A DNA stretch of 64,000 nucleotides from Pelosinus fermentans JBW45 (GCF_000271665.2 NZ_CP010978.1:1520501-1584500); one strand, 5' to 3'; shown: positions 32,821 to 42,235, counted from the first letter of the stretch. A program made the numbers and translations. Notes: generated by a model not told the origin, from the sequence alone.

Positions 32821-32960
32821 TATCAGAATTTATAAGTTTAGGGGAACGTTGAACACAGAGGGCACAGAGATTTTTAACCTTATCTATTTTTTCTCAGTGT
32901 TCTCTGCGCCTCTGCGGTTCGGTTTACTTTCTATGTTTTAAAGGACGCGAAGCGTTTTTT
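32821..32960. repeat. Dispersed palindromic repeat, family A copy 3
   Basis: Contains CAGAATTTATAAGTTTA, GGGGAACGTTGAACACAGAG, the central TTTTTAACCTTATCTATTTT, TCTCTGCGCCTCTGCGGTTC, TTTACTTTCTATGTTTTAAA and GGACGCGAAGCGTTTTT. A short copy of the end block (GGATGCATAGCGTTTTT) also precedes it at about 32798. It lies between the convergent fabH and ZIP genes. Confidence 0.85.
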
Positions 32961-32963
32961 TCA

Positions 32964-33788
32964 TCACATAAATAGTAATAGACTGACAGCCATAAGCATC
33001 ATCCCTAAGACCAGACCATAAATAGATAAATGATGCTCTCCGTATTCTCGGGCAGTAGGTAATAATTGATCTATTGAAATAAAAACCATGATGCCGCCCA
33101 CGCCTGCAAAAACGATACCAAAGAGGGTATCTGTCATAAACGGCGCTAAAATCAAATACCCAATAATTGCACCAGCAGGTTCTGCTAATCCGGAAAGAAA
33201 AGAGTAATAGAAGGCTTTTTTATGACTGCCTGTTGCGTAATAAAGAGGAATCGACACTGCAATTCCTTCTGGGATATTGTGAATGGCTACAGCGATAGCA
33301 ATGCTTACTCCTAGAGCAGGATCTTGTAATGATGCAATTAACGTTGCAAATCCTTCTGGGAAATTGTGAATGGCCACGGCTAGAGCTGTAAAAGTCCCCA
33401 TACGAAGCAATTTTTTTTCATTGGTAGGAAGCAGTATTGCTTTTTCTGAGCCGGCAATTTCTTCAACGCTATGCATTTCATGTGGATTTTCATGGGAAGG
33501 AATTAGTTTATCAATTGCAGCAATAAACAACATACCCCCGAAAAAGGATATCACGGTAATCCACGATCCCATTTTCTCGCCAAGCCCTAGTATTAAAGAA
33601 TCCTGCGCTTTTCTAAATATTTCTATCATGGAAACATAAATCATTACACCTGCTGAAAATCCTAATGCGAGTGAAAGAAATTTTTTATTCGTTCGTTTTG
33701 TCAAAAAGGCCAGTGCACTCCCAATTCCTGTACATAACCCGGCAAATAGAGTAAGACCAAAGGCTGCCCATAGATTTTCTGTCGCCAT
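32964..33788 (-). CDS. zupT: ZIP-family divalent metal transporter (ZupT-like)
   Basis: 274 residues with eight helices. The ZIP metal-site motifs are intact: [20 protein letters not shown] in helix 4 and [20 protein letters not shown] in helix 5. A His-rich loop ([11 protein letters not shown]) lies between helices 3 and 4. The family takes up Zn2+, Fe2+ or Mn2+ across the inner membrane. ATG follows GGGAGG. No regulator is adjacent. Confidence 0.93.
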   Translation of the reverse strand: MATENLWAAFGLTLFAGLCTGIGSALAFLTKRTNKKFLSLALGFSAGVMIYVSMIEIFRKAQDSLILGLGEKMGSWITVISFFGGMLFIAAIDKLIPSHENPHEMHSVEEIAGSEKAILLPTNEKKLLRMGTFTALAVAIHNFPEGFATLIASLQDPALGVSIAIAVAIHNIPEGIAVSIPLYYATGSHKKAFYYSFLSGLAEPAGAIIGYLILAPFMTDTLFGIVFAGVGGIMVFISIDQLLPTAREYGEHHLSIYGLVLGMMLMAVSLLLFM

Positions 33789-33893
33789 ATTATATGCCTC
33801 CCTTTTTTGCTCTTATTCTATTTCTTTCTTTTACTTTCCTGCACTTTAGCCGTCTTAGATTGGTGGTAGGTGTAATCACTTAAACAAAAAATA

Positions 33894-33928
33894 AGACCGT
33901 GCAGGGATTATGAACCCTTGTACGGTCT
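33894..33928 (-). terminator. Intrinsic terminator on the minus strand
   Basis: AGACCGTGCAGGG pairs with CCCTTGTACGGTCT (one mismatch) and on the minus strand is followed by TTATTTTTTG. It lies just past the decayed coiled-coil frame at 33935. Confidence 0.7.
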
Positions 33929-33934
33929 ATCCTA

Positions 33935-34080
33935 TTATCTCTTTAATTCATTAATTTGTTTTTGTAATTGCTCAATTTTGGCTTGTAGTTTTTTTCTTCC
34001 TTGTCTTGCTGTGTGCTGATAGCGTCAACTATATGAAACGTATAATCGAAACATTTGTGAATCAGACTAACGAAGAATCA
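33935..34080 (-). pseudogene. Decayed small coiled-coil frame
   Basis: On the minus strand one frame reads FDYTFHIVDAISTQQDKEEK. After a one-base slip in a run of seven A it reads LQAKIEQLQKQINELKR and a stop. The join gives a plausible coiled coil with a terminator 7 bp beyond, but there is no start codon with a ribosome site. The rest of the gap 33789-34192 shows nothing I can name. Confidence 0.35.
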
Positions 34081-34192
34081 TAGCATCAGTTTGTATATAA
34101 TGGTCTAGTTACTATTTCCTCGGAAATGATTATGTAGTTGTCGGATTGAGGTGCTCATCTTAATCGCTGTGGGTAATGAAGGATAAAATGGC

Positions 34193-35032
34193 ATGTTTAA
34201 CAGGAAGGTGAGGGGGATAAATAGACTTCTTTTTGGGATATCTGGTCTTCCCATCGGTAATGGTCAGAAATTTAACTATGCATCCGGGATAACCTATTTG
34301 AAAAGTTTTGGTCTTGATGCAATGGAACTTCTTTTTGTCAGGTCTGTCAATGTATCGGATAAGAACAAAGATGCTATATTGGAAAACAAACTCAAAAATG
34401 ACTTTTATTTATCGGCTCATGGGTCCTATTATATAAATTTAAATGCAGATGAGTGGAAGAAACAAGAGGAGTCAATGCAAAGAATCATAAATGCGGCAGA
34501 GGCTCTAGCCAAAGTCCAAGGGCGAAGTCTTATTTTCCACCCAGGGTTTTATCTGAAGGATTCTAAAGAGATGACGTATGATACGATACGACAAAATTTA
34601 TCCAGATTGCCATATAAAGGAATTGATTATCGATTAGAGACTACTGGAAAAGGAACGCAATTCGGAACACTTGAAGAATTAGTATCTTTGTGTAAAGAAG
34701 TCAGTTCGTGCAAACTATGTGTTGATTTTGCTCACATACATGCGAGAAACAACGGCAGCTTAAAGGGGTATGATGATTTTGCCAAACTACTTCAATATAT
34801 AGCAGATGAATTAGGGCAGGTTGCTTTAAATGATCTTCATATTCATATGGGCGGAATTCAGTACAGCGAAAAAGGTGAGAGGAATCACCTTCCCTTAGCG
34901 GAAAGTGACTTCAACTTTAAAGCCTGCTTACAAGCACTAAAAGATTTCAATGTGAAAGGCTGCGTTATATGTGAAGGTCCAAGAGTTGAATATGATGCTT
35001 TATTATTGAAAAAGACATACGAAACATTATAA
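34193..35032 (+). CDS. Endonuclease IV-like TIM-barrel protein
   Basis: 279 residues. The AP-endonuclease-2 barrel pattern is visible: LLFGISGLPIGN, YLKSFGLDAMELLF, LSAHGSYYINL (metal His), LIFHPGFY, YRLETTGKGTQFGTLEELVS (metal Glu), LCVDFAHIHARN (metal Asp/His), LHIHMGGIQYSEKG and VICEGPRVEYD. These match the zinc ligands of Nfo, so it probably cleaves abasic-site DNA or is a related sugar isomerase. Start ATG 34193 has a weak AAGGA; GTG 34208 is an alternative. It is monocistronic. Confidence 0.82.
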   Translation: MFNRKVRGINRLLFGISGLPIGNGQKFNYASGITYLKSFGLDAMELLFVRSVNVSDKNKDAILENKLKNDFYLSAHGSYYINLNADEWKKQEESMQRIINAAEALAKVQGRSLIFHPGFYLKDSKEMTYDTIRQNLSRLPYKGIDYRLETTGKGTQFGTLEELVSLCKEVSSCKLCVDFAHIHARNNGSLKGYDDFAKLLQYIADELGQVALNDLHIHMGGIQYSEKGERNHLPLAESDFNFKACLQALKDFNVKGCVICEGPRVEYDALLLKKTYETL

Positions 35033-35073
35033 GATCTAAGTAGAATTACAGAGATGGTTTTCCATTGGAAATG

Positions 35074-35117
35074 CAAATCCTGCAAAGCAAATTAGCCTTG
35101 CAGGATTTGTATTTTAG
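35074..35117 (+). terminator. Intrinsic terminator, CCTGCAAAG type
   Basis: CAAATCCTGCAAAG pairs with CCTTGCAGGATTTG, then TATTTTA. It separates the endonuclease-like gene from the convergent transporter. Confidence 0.75.
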
Positions 35118-35144
35118 TAGTAATGGAATAAAATGGAAATATAA

Positions 35145-36350
35145 TTAATTTTTTCTAGGATCACAAACGTTTATCATCGTATTTGTGGCTTCTAAATGAT
35201 GTTGAGGTTCTTTGATAAACATTGTAAGAATAAAACCAATTACCGGCAGTAAAATTAGTATATCGAAGACTAAAGCAATTCCCCAATGGTCTGCAGCCCA
35301 TCCTAAACCTAAAACCCCCATAGTTCCTAATCCTACGCTAAATCCAAGGGTAAAGCCTGATGCCAGCCCTATATTTTTTGGCATCATTCTTTGAGTCAAT
35401 ACTAAACTACTGGTCGCAGTTGCTGATAACAAAATACTTACAAAAGCCAAAATGATAAAAATCCATATTCCGCTAGCCGATAAAAACCAATACATTAATA
35501 AAGCAATGGGCAGAATAGAATACAGCATAACCAACTTGCTACCGTACTTGTCGCTCAGTATTCCTCCAAACATAGTTCCCACTGCGCCGGCCGCTAAATA
35601 TACAGTAAGAAGAGAACTGGCGTAAATCTCACTTCCTCCTAAATGGGAAACATAGTATAACGGTACAAAGGTACTAATCCCAGATGTAACAGTGGCGCGG
35701 GTTAGAATCATACCCAGCAAAGCCAATAGCGGCCAGTTAACACATTCTTTAAGTGTTCCCAAGCTTCCTTTCCCTTTGACTTTTGGACATGGTATTTTAT
35801 TAATCTCATAAAATAAAGCAACACCAATAATAATGCTGGGAAAGGTATAAATCAGAATTCGAGGGCTTTGACCTCCTAAAAGCAGCACCGCTAGAAGCAT
35901 AGATCCCAATGCAACACCTGCATAGCCTCCCAAGGAAAAGAGGCTAACTGCTTTACCTTTTTCTTGCCCACCAATAAAATTGACTGTTTTCGCAGCTTCA
36001 GGATGAAATGCTGAATTTCCCAAACCACTAATCGCCGTACATGTCATCACTAAATAATAACTAGGAACTAATAAAGAGGCAGCCATAAATATCCCTGTAA
36101 TCATACAGCCTACGGGCATTAGCCAAAGACGGTGCTTTTGATCACTTATATATCCAAACAACGGCTGGCTGACCGAAGATGCTAAATTTTGCGTCAATAC
36201 AATAGCGCTCACCTGTGCGTAAGATAAAGCAAATTTGGCTTTTAAAAAGGGGAGTGCTACATAAAGCGCTCCTGGCGATAAATCTGCAACTAAATGCCCA
36301 AGTGCAATAAGCCAAATGGTTCTGGGAACATTTTTAAATAGATTAGGCAA
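35145..36350 (-). CDS. MFS transporter of the fosmidomycin-resistance type
   Basis: 401 residues with twelve helices. The opening (TIWLIALGHLVADLSPGALY, VALPFLKAKFALSYAQVSAI) and the loop SQPLFGYISDQKHRLWLMPV match the Fsr/fosmidomycin-resistance subgroup. It probably exports a small molecule; the substrate cannot be stated. ATG 36350 has weak AGTGGAG upstream. It is divergent from the TetR gene, which more likely governs the RND pump. Confidence 0.85.
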   Translation of the reverse strand: MPNLFKNVPRTIWLIALGHLVADLSPGALYVALPFLKAKFALSYAQVSAIVLTQNLASSVSQPLFGYISDQKHRLWLMPVGCMITGIFMAASLLVPSYYLVMTCTAISGLGNSAFHPEAAKTVNFIGGQEKGKAVSLFSLGGYAGVALGSMLLAVLLLGGQSPRILIYTFPSIIIGVALFYEINKIPCPKVKGKGSLGTLKECVNWPLLALLGMILTRATVTSGISTFVPLYYVSHLGGSEIYASSLLTVYLAAGAVGTMFGGILSDKYGSKLVMLYSILPIALLMYWFLSASGIWIFIILAFVSILLSATATSSLVLTQRMMPKNIGLASGFTLGFSVGLGTMGVLGLGWAADHWGIALVFDILILLPVIGFILTMFIKEPQHHLEATNTMINVCDPRKN

Positions 36351-36613
36351 TTATATCACTCCACTATTACCTGAAAAATTTGAAAGCCAGCTAAATATTT
36401 ATAGGTCACTACTTAGCAAATAGTAGCGTTAACTTTCAATCTTATACATATTTTCCAGATTAATAAAGAATTCCTGCAGGGTTCCAAATAAAAATATGGT
36501 AGCCTTAATATACGGCGTCTAAAACCAAAAGACAAGGGAATAATGGAAGCTGTAATTCGTAGAAGAATAGGATTCTTTCTCTGGACCTCGGTAGTATTTT
36601 CTCAAATTTTTTA

Positions 36614-36647
36614 TTGCCTTTTGGAAACTAAAATACTATAATAGTTT
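36614..36647 (+). promoter_or_regulatory. tetR promoter with TetR-type operator
   Basis: TTGCCT (36614-36619) and TATAAT (36637-36642) are 17 bp apart. AAACTA at 36625-36630 and TAGTTT at 36642-36647 form an inverted repeat with an 11-bp centre across the promoter. The same layout recurs before the membrane-fusion gene. The rest of the gap 36351-36716 shows no gene. Confidence 0.75.
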
Positions 36648-36716
36648 ATGGGTAGGGAGATTTATGGCAAATTTTTATGATATTCAAATTCAGCAATAAA
36701 TAAGTAGGTGATCATT

Positions 36717-37298
36717 ATGGATGATATAAAAAATAATATCCTTGATAAGGCCAAAGATAGATTGGATCGTTTTGGCTTTAAGAAAACGACAATGGACGAA
36801 ATCAGCAGAGATTGTAAAATTTCTAAAAAAACGATTTATGAGCATTTTAAAGATAAAGAGGATCTGTTTACTTGTTTAATAACAAGGGAATGTCATAAAA
36901 CCGTAGAAATCTTGTTTTCCCAAGTGTGTGAAATAGCCGACCCATTAGAGCGATTAATTCACCTCATTAAAAGTGCAATATCATACTTCAATGAAGATAC
37001 CTTTGTAACCAGGATACTAAAGAATGATGATGCTTTGTTTTCAGCCTTTCTGAGCCGAAAATATCATACACTGATTGATCAAGAAATTATCTCTCGTATT
37101 GCTGCTATTGTTAATGAAGGAAAACAACAAGGGCTTTTTCGGGAAGTGGATGAAAAGGTGGTAGCATATGCCGGTTTTAAGCTGTTCCAATCTTTTAGTT
37201 ATATGCAAACGGGCCAATATCTCACAGATCAAGATAAACAAGAATATTATACAGATGTATTAATTGATTTTATTGTTCATGCGCTTGTGAAGAAATAG
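36717..37298 (+). CDS. TetR-family transcriptional regulator
   Basis: 193 residues from ATG 36717, with AGGTG 7 bp upstream; a GTG 9 bp earlier is less likely. The N-terminal helix-turn-helix is standard: AKDRLDRFGFKKTTMDEISR and CKISKKTIYEHFKDKEDLFT. The C-terminal ligand domain is generic. It precedes the RND membrane-fusion gene by 109 bp on the same strand, and both promoters carry AAACYA-N11-TAGTTT, so it most likely represses itself and the pump until a toxic compound binds. Confidence 0.9.
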   Translation: MDDIKNNILDKAKDRLDRFGFKKTTMDEISRDCKISKKTIYEHFKDKEDLFTCLITRECHKTVEILFSQVCEIADPLERLIHLIKSAISYFNEDTFVTRILKNDDALFSAFLSRKYHTLIDQEIISRIAAIVNEGKQQGLFREVDEKVVAYAGFKLFQSFSYMQTGQYLTDQDKQEYYTDVLIDFIVHALVKK

Positions 37299-37352
37299 CA
37301 GCCTTATGTTTCATTCATGATTAGGTCAATCATGTTATGTTTTACCCTGAAT

Positions 37353-37392
37353 AAACCATAACACTAAAATAGTTTATAAGTGATAATATAAT
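37353..37392 (+). promoter_or_regulatory. Second TetR-type operator and -10 of the RND operon
   Basis: AAACCA at 37353-37358 and TAGTTT at 37370-37375 repeat the arrangement found before tetR. TATAAT lies at 37387-37392; its -35 is poor, which suits a tightly controlled promoter. Confidence 0.6.
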
Positions 37393-37407
37393 AGGGAGGT
37401 AATCCAG

Positions 37408-38472
37408 GTGAAGAAAAGCATCATTAACACCATTGCAATTTTAAGTATGACATCGTTACTAATATCTGGTTGTTCCAAGACAGTCACAACGACAGAGGAC
37501 ATACCTCTGGTCCGTTCTGAAGCAGTAAAAATAAACAGTTCTGGCCAAAGTGCAAACTATTCTGGTGAAGTTCGCGGCCGCTATGAAACCCAGCTTGCTT
37601 TCCAAGTAAGTGGGAAAATTATAAAAAGAAATGTTGATCTTGGCAGCAGCGTCAGCCCTGGAGATGTGTTGATGGAAATTGATGCTAAGGATATTCAGCA
37701 AAATGTCAACATTTCTTCTGCCCAAGTTTCTTCTGCCCAGTCTCAATTGCAATTAGCTGCAACAAATCTGGAGCGCTATCGTACTCTCTTTGAGCAGGGG
37801 GCTATCAGTCGTGCCCAATTGGATCAATATCAAAATAATTATGAGGTTGCTCAGGCTTCTGTTCGCCAATCTGCCGCTCAATATACCCAGGGCAGCAACC
37901 AGCTAGGTTACAGCACATTAGTTGCCGATAGTGGTGGTGTTGTTTCTAGTATCAGCGCGGAAGCAGGACAAATAGTAAGTTCGGGTCAGGCGGTACTTAC
38001 TCTGGTTAAGGATGGGGAGCGGGAAGTTGAAATTAGTGTTCCTGAAAATCGAGTGGATGAGCTGCGTAAGGCTGGGCAAATTCAGGTTGCCTTCTGGGCT
38101 TTGCCGAATGTGACAGCCCAAGGAAATATTAGAGAGATTTCACCAATTGCCGATAAGGTATCTCGAACTTATAAAGTACGCATTAGTTTAGTCAATCCTC
38201 CTGCTGACATCAATTTAGGAATGACAGCCAATGTTATGGTTGCCCAACCCGGTGGTCAACCGGTCACCTATATTCCTCTTTCGGCCATTTACCAGACTGG
38301 GGACATTCCACATGTATGGGTCATTGTCAATGATGCGGTAACCTTGCGTCCTATTAAAGTAGGAGTATTTGGAGATAATAAGGTTCAAGTTTTGGAAGGA
38401 CTCCAAGATGGAGATGTTATTGTTACTGCAGGGGTGCAAAAGCTGCATGAAGGAGAGAAGGTGCGCATATGA
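37408..38472 (+). CDS. RND efflux membrane-fusion lipoprotein
   Basis: 354 residues from GTG after GGGAGG. A lipoprotein signal peptide ends in LLISGCSK (lipobox, Cys22). Then come the barrel-sandwich start (QLAFQVSGKIIKRNVDLGSS), a coiled-coil hairpin (about 95-160, SSAQSQLQLAATNLERYRTL) and the beta-barrel (NIREISPIADKVSRTYKVRI). The family bridges the RND pump to an outer-membrane channel in the periplasm, again implying two membranes. It is joined to the pump gene by a 4-bp overlap. No TolC-like gene follows. Confidence 0.93.
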   Translation: MKKSIINTIAILSMTSLLISGCSKTVTTTEDIPLVRSEAVKINSSGQSANYSGEVRGRYETQLAFQVSGKIIKRNVDLGSSVSPGDVLMEIDAKDIQQNVNISSAQVSSAQSQLQLAATNLERYRTLFEQGAISRAQLDQYQNNYEVAQASVRQSAAQYTQGSNQLGYSTLVADSGGVVSSISAEAGQIVSSGQAVLTLVKDGEREVEISVPENRVDELRKAGQIQVAFWALPNVTAQGNIREISPIADKVSRTYKVRISLVNPPADINLGMTANVMVAQPGGQPVTYIPLSAIYQTGDIPHVWVIVNDAVTLRPIKVGVFGDNKVQVLEGLQDGDVIVTAGVQKLHEGEKVRI

Positions 38473-41400
38473 AGAACCTGAATTTAACCCAGTGGGCACT
38501 GAATCACAAGCAATTAGTTTATTTCTTGGTAGTGGTGACATTTATCATGGGAATCTTTTCTTATCAGCAATTGGGAAGAATGGAAGATCCTGATTTTGTT
38601 ATTCGTCAAATGATTGTTTCCGTATCCTGGCCAGGAGCCAGCGCTTTTCAGGTAGAAGAACAGGTTACTGACAAAATTGAAAAAAAACTGCAGGATGTAC
38701 CGGGTATTTACTATTTAAGAAGCTATTCTCAACCGGGAAAAGCTGTTATTTATGTTACATTAAAAGATACAGTAAATGAAAAAGACGTCCGCCCTACTTG
38801 GCTGGAAGTGCGCAATATGGTAAACGACATGAAAAGCACACTTCCTCAGGGGATTGTGGGTCCTTCTTTCAATGACCGTTTTGACGATGTATTCGGCTGC
38901 ATTTATGCCATTACCTCTGATGGGTACAGCTATGAAGAAATGCGAGAAAAAGCGGAACAAGTGCGCAGAACGCTGCTTGGGGTCAAAAATGTTAAGAAGG
39001 CAGATTTAATTGGAGTACAAACGGAAAAAATCTATATTGAGATGGAAAATAGCAAATTGGCGCAACTTGGCGTCGATCCAAATTTAATTATTAATGCCGT
39101 GAAAACACAAAGTCCTATGGCAGCCTCCGGTATGGTAGAAACCGCAACGGATAATGTATATTTACGGGTTAGCGGGATATTTGAAAATATAGATAATCTT
39201 AAGAACCTGCCGATTCGTGCCAATGATCGTACTTTCCGTTTGGAAGATGTAGCAAAGATTCAGCGCAGTTATACTGAACCAATGGAACCAAGGATGTATT
39301 ATAATGGCCAGCCGGCAATCGGTATTGCCCTTGCCATGGATAAAGGCGGCAACGTACTTACTTTAGGAGAGGATCTGGAGAAAACCATAATACAAATTAA
39401 GCAGGATTTGCCTCTTGGTCTGGAGATTCATCAGGTTTCCAATCAGCCGGAGGTTGTTAAAGAATCGATTGGCGAATTTACCAAATCTCTTAAAGAAGCG
39501 ATTATTATTGTGCTGATTGTTAGTTTTTTAAGCCTTGGTATTCGGGCTGGGATTGTTGTGGCTCTGTGCATTCCCTTAGTAATTGCCGGCATCTTTGCAT
39601 GTATGCAAGCCTTTGGTATTGATTTGCACAAAGTCTCTTTAGGGGCGCTGATCATTGCTCTTGGCCTCTTAGTCGATGATGCCATTATTGCGGTAGAGAT
39701 GATGACGGTAAAGCTAGAGCAGGGCTGGAGTAAATTCGATGCTGCTTGCTATGCCTATACGGCTACTGCTTTTCCGATGCTTACGGGAACGTTAATCACT
39801 TGTGCTGGTTTTATTCCTATCGGATTTTCGAAAGGGGCTGCATCAGAATTTACCAGTAGTATTTTTACAGTAGTAACCATTGCGTTGTTAATTTCATGGT
39901 TTGTGTCGGTTTTGGTGACCCCTTTGCTGGGATATAAGCTCATTAATCCAAAAGCGAAAGAAGATAAAGCTCATGATCCTTATGATTCGAGATTTTATCG
40001 ATTCTTTCGCAAGATACTTACTTGGTGTTTGTATCATCGTAAATTGGTGCTGAGTATTACCGTAGCTTGCTTTGTTGGTTCTATTGGTCTGCTTACACTG
40101 ATAAAACAAGAATTTTTTCCGCCATCTGTACGTCCTGAATTGATTGTAGAGATGACGTTACCGGAAGGCTCTTCATTATTAGCGACTCAGCAGGAAGCCC
40201 AAAAGCTTGCCAAGCAGCTTCAGGATGATCCTAACATTAACAATTACAGCTATTACGTGGGGCAAGGAGCACCGCGTTTTGTATTAACTTCTGATCCGAA
40301 ACTTCCGGCAGCCAATTATGCTCAATTTGTTATTGTTGCCAAGGATTTAGCGGCAAGAGAGGCATTAAATAGCAAAATTAATACTCTTTTTGCAGAGGAT
40401 TTTGCGAATGTGCGAGGACATGTAAAATTGATTCAAACGGGACCGCCTTCTCCCTATCCTGTGATGTTAAGAGTTAGCGGATATGACCATGAGCAGGTGC
40501 GGGCTATTGCTAACCAGGTCAGTGATGTAATGCGCGCAAATTCGAATCTGCATAACATTAATTTTGACTGGAATGAAAAAAATAAAGTTATGCATTTGTC
40601 AGTCGATCAGGATAAGGCAAGGCTGCTGGGGATTAACAGCCAAAGCTTAGCCCTTGATTTACAGACGCAGTTATCAGGAGCATCCATTGCGGAGTTTTAC
40701 GAGCAGGATAAAACTGTCGGTATTGTCTTTCGTATGGATTCTCAAAATCGCAAAGATCTTTCTGCCATTAAAGATCTTCCTATTCACATTGGTAGTGGCA
40801 AATTTGTTCCTCTCGATCAAATTGCCAAAATCAGCTATGATGCGGAAGATGGAATGATTTGGCGTCGTGATCTTAAGCCGACCATTACCGTTCAGGCCGA
40901 TGTAGGACCAGACATAACAGGAAATGATGCAACAAAGAAAGTATATAAAGATCTTGCGGCACTACGTCAAAGCATACCTCCTGGTTATAATATTACAATT
41001 GGCGGCTCATTGGAGCGCAGTCAAGAATCCATGGAGTTCTTGCTTAAACCTGTTCCGGTGATGATACTCATCATTATAACGCTGCTGATGATTCAGCTCC
41101 AAAAAGTTTCCCTTATGATCCTCGCTGTTCTCACGGCACCTTTAGGCATTATCGGAGTCAGTCTTTCTATGCTGCTCACTATGCGGCCAATGGGGTTTGT
41201 CGCTGAGCTTGGTATTCTAGCCCTTAGCGGCATGATCATTCGAAACTCAGTTATCTTAATCGATCAGATCGAACAGCATATCAAAGCGGGTGAAAGCCCC
41301 TGGGATGCTATCATTGACTCTGCTATATTAAGATTTCGTCCTATTATGCTTACAGCAGCAGCTGCCATATTAGGCATGATTCCTTTGATCTCTAGTACTT

Positions 41401-41522
41401 TCTGGGGTCCGATGGCAGTAGCCATTGCCGGCGGATTGCTAGGTGCGACGATTTTAACATTATTAGTATTGCCCACCATGTATGCTGCCTGGTTTAAAGT
41501 AAAGCCGAAATCGAATTCTTAA
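38469..41522 (+). CDS. RND-family efflux pump (AcrB/MexB-like)
   Basis: 1017 residues, the usual length. Features: first helix (HKQLVYFLVVVTFIMGIFSY), porter-domain motif SVSWPGASAFQVEEQVTDKI, and the proton-relay helix GALIIALGLLVDDAIIAVEM with both Asp. The second half repeats the layout, with MRPMGFVAELGILALSGMII in helix 10. It exports drugs, solvents or metabolites using the proton gradient in the inner membrane. It overlaps the fusion-protein gene by 4 bp. The resistance profile cannot be predicted. Confidence 0.95.
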   Translation: MKNLNLTQWALNHKQLVYFLVVVTFIMGIFSYQQLGRMEDPDFVIRQMIVSVSWPGASAFQVEEQVTDKIEKKLQDVPGIYYLRSYSQPGKAVIYVTLKDTVNEKDVRPTWLEVRNMVNDMKSTLPQGIVGPSFNDRFDDVFGCIYAITSDGYSYEEMREKAEQVRRTLLGVKNVKKADLIGVQTEKIYIEMENSKLAQLGVDPNLIINAVKTQSPMAASGMVETATDNVYLRVSGIFENIDNLKNLPIRANDRTFRLEDVAKIQRSYTEPMEPRMYYNGQPAIGIALAMDKGGNVLTLGEDLEKTIIQIKQDLPLGLEIHQVSNQPEVVKESIGEFTKSLKEAIIIVLIVSFLSLGIRAGIVVALCIPLVIAGIFACMQAFGIDLHKVSLGALIIALGLLVDDAIIAVEMMTVKLEQGWSKFDAACYAYTATAFPMLTGTLITCAGFIPIGFSKGAASEFTSSIFTVVTIALLISWFVSVLVTPLLGYKLINPKAKEDKAHDPYDSRFYRFFRKILTWCLYHRKLVLSITVACFVGSIGLLTLIKQEFFPPSVRPELIVEMTLPEGSSLLATQQEAQKLAKQLQDDPNINNYSYYVGQGAPRFVLTSDPKLPAANYAQFVIVAKDLAAREALNSKINTLFAEDFANVRGHVKLIQTGPPSPYPVMLRVSGYDHEQVRAIANQVSDVMRANSNLHNINFDWNEKNKVMHLSVDQDKARLLGINSQSLALDLQTQLSGASIAEFYEQDKTVGIVFRMDSQNRKDLSAIKDLPIHIGSGKFVPLDQIAKISYDAEDGMIWRRDLKPTITVQADVGPDITGNDATKKVYKDLAALRQSIPPGYNITIGGSLERSQESMEFLLKPVPVMILIIITLLMIQLQKVSLMILAVLTAPLGIIGVSLSMLLTMRPMGFVAELGILALSGMIIRNSVILIDQIEQHIKAGESPWDAIIDSAILRFRPIMLTAAAAILGMIPLISSTFWGPMAVAIAGGLLGATILTLLVLPTMYAAWFKVKPKSNS

Positions 41523-41528
41523 AGGTGG

Positions 41529-41573
41529 AAAACTCCTGAAAGGCCGCTCTCAAGCCTTGCAGGAGTTTTCTGC
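41529..41573 (+). terminator. Intrinsic terminator, CCTGCAA type
   Basis: AAAACTCCTGAAAGGC pairs with GCCTTGCAGGAGTTTT with one mismatch. It ends the RND operon. Confidence 0.8.
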
Positions 41574-41671
41574 TTTTATAATAAAAGAAAAAATGATAAT
41601 ATGGAAGGTAGCAAGGTGTTTGAATTCCAAAAGATAATTACATGGGTAATCCTACCCAAAAGGGGGCTAAC

Positions 41672-42043
41672 ATGATACATAGAAAAAGATATTTGTATTT
41701 ATTCCTAGCTGCTTTATTTATGTTGAATGCAACGCTGGGTATTTGCAGCGCTTCCGAAAGAATTAGTTCGGATTCAATAAAGTTTCAAAGAACGGGTTGG
41801 AATTTTGATTCTAAAGGGGCGAATGTTTTTGTTGGAACGTTGAAAAATGTTTCTGGTAAAGATGTTGAATTCATTGGGCTAAGGTGCGGTTTTTATGATG
41901 CCAATGGAGCACAGCTTGATCATGGCGTTGTCATACTGCGGGATGTTTTAAAGGACGAATATGCTACATTTGAGTTCTATCCATCTGCTCCAGATGGAAC
42001 TGTTACAGCGACCATAACAAGTGTAGATGTATATATCAAATAA
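41672..42043 (+). CDS. Exported FxLYD-like domain protein
   Basis: 123 residues from ATG 41672, which follows AAAAGGGGG; the in-frame ATG 41642 would put the ribosome site inside the gene. A signal peptide (MIHRKRYLYLFLAALFMLNA) ends near CSA-SE. The mature part, FVGTLKNVSGKDVEFIGLRC and FYDANGAQLDHGVVILRDVL, is a beta-sandwich of the FxLYD/DUF3426 kind, common in extracytoplasmic proteins of unknown role. A repeat element follows it. Confidence 0.7.
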   Translation: MIHRKRYLYLFLAALFMLNATLGICSASERISSDSIKFQRTGWNFDSKGANVFVGTLKNVSGKDVEFIGLRCGFYDANGAQLDHGVVILRDVLKDEYATFEFYPSAPDGTVTATITSVDVYIK

Positions 42044-42067
42044 TAAAGCTGACACATTCTTAAAAAA

Positions 42068-42157
42068 TAAAACGATTTGAACCACAAAGACGCAAAGGAC
42101 ACAAAGGGGGATCATCAGCGGCATTGTGCCTTTGTGGTTCATAAAATCTTACGTTTT
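42068..42157. repeat. Dispersed palindromic repeat, family B copy 2
   Basis: GAACCACAAAGACGCAAAGG and ACACAAAGG on the left pair with TGCCTTTGTGGTTC on the right, ending CATAAAATCTTACGTTTTTT. It is shorter than copy 1 but has the same ends. Confidence 0.75.
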
Positions 42158-42173
42158 TTCACCTACAATGCAT

Positions 42174-42218
42174 AAACCCCTGCAAGAACTCAGATGAGAA
42201 TTTGCAGGGGTTGTTTTT
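42174..42218. terminator. Bidirectional terminator, CCTGCAA type
   Basis: AACCCCTGCAA pairs with TTGCAGGGGTT, then GTTTTTAG. It lies between the convergent FxLYD-like and ClpP genes. Confidence 0.75.
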
Positions 42219-42235
42219 AGTTGTAATCTTAGTGA

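Noticed and set aside
21532-32960. CRISPR array
   Set aside because: The repeated units are few, kilobases apart and lack regular spacers; no cas gene is visible.
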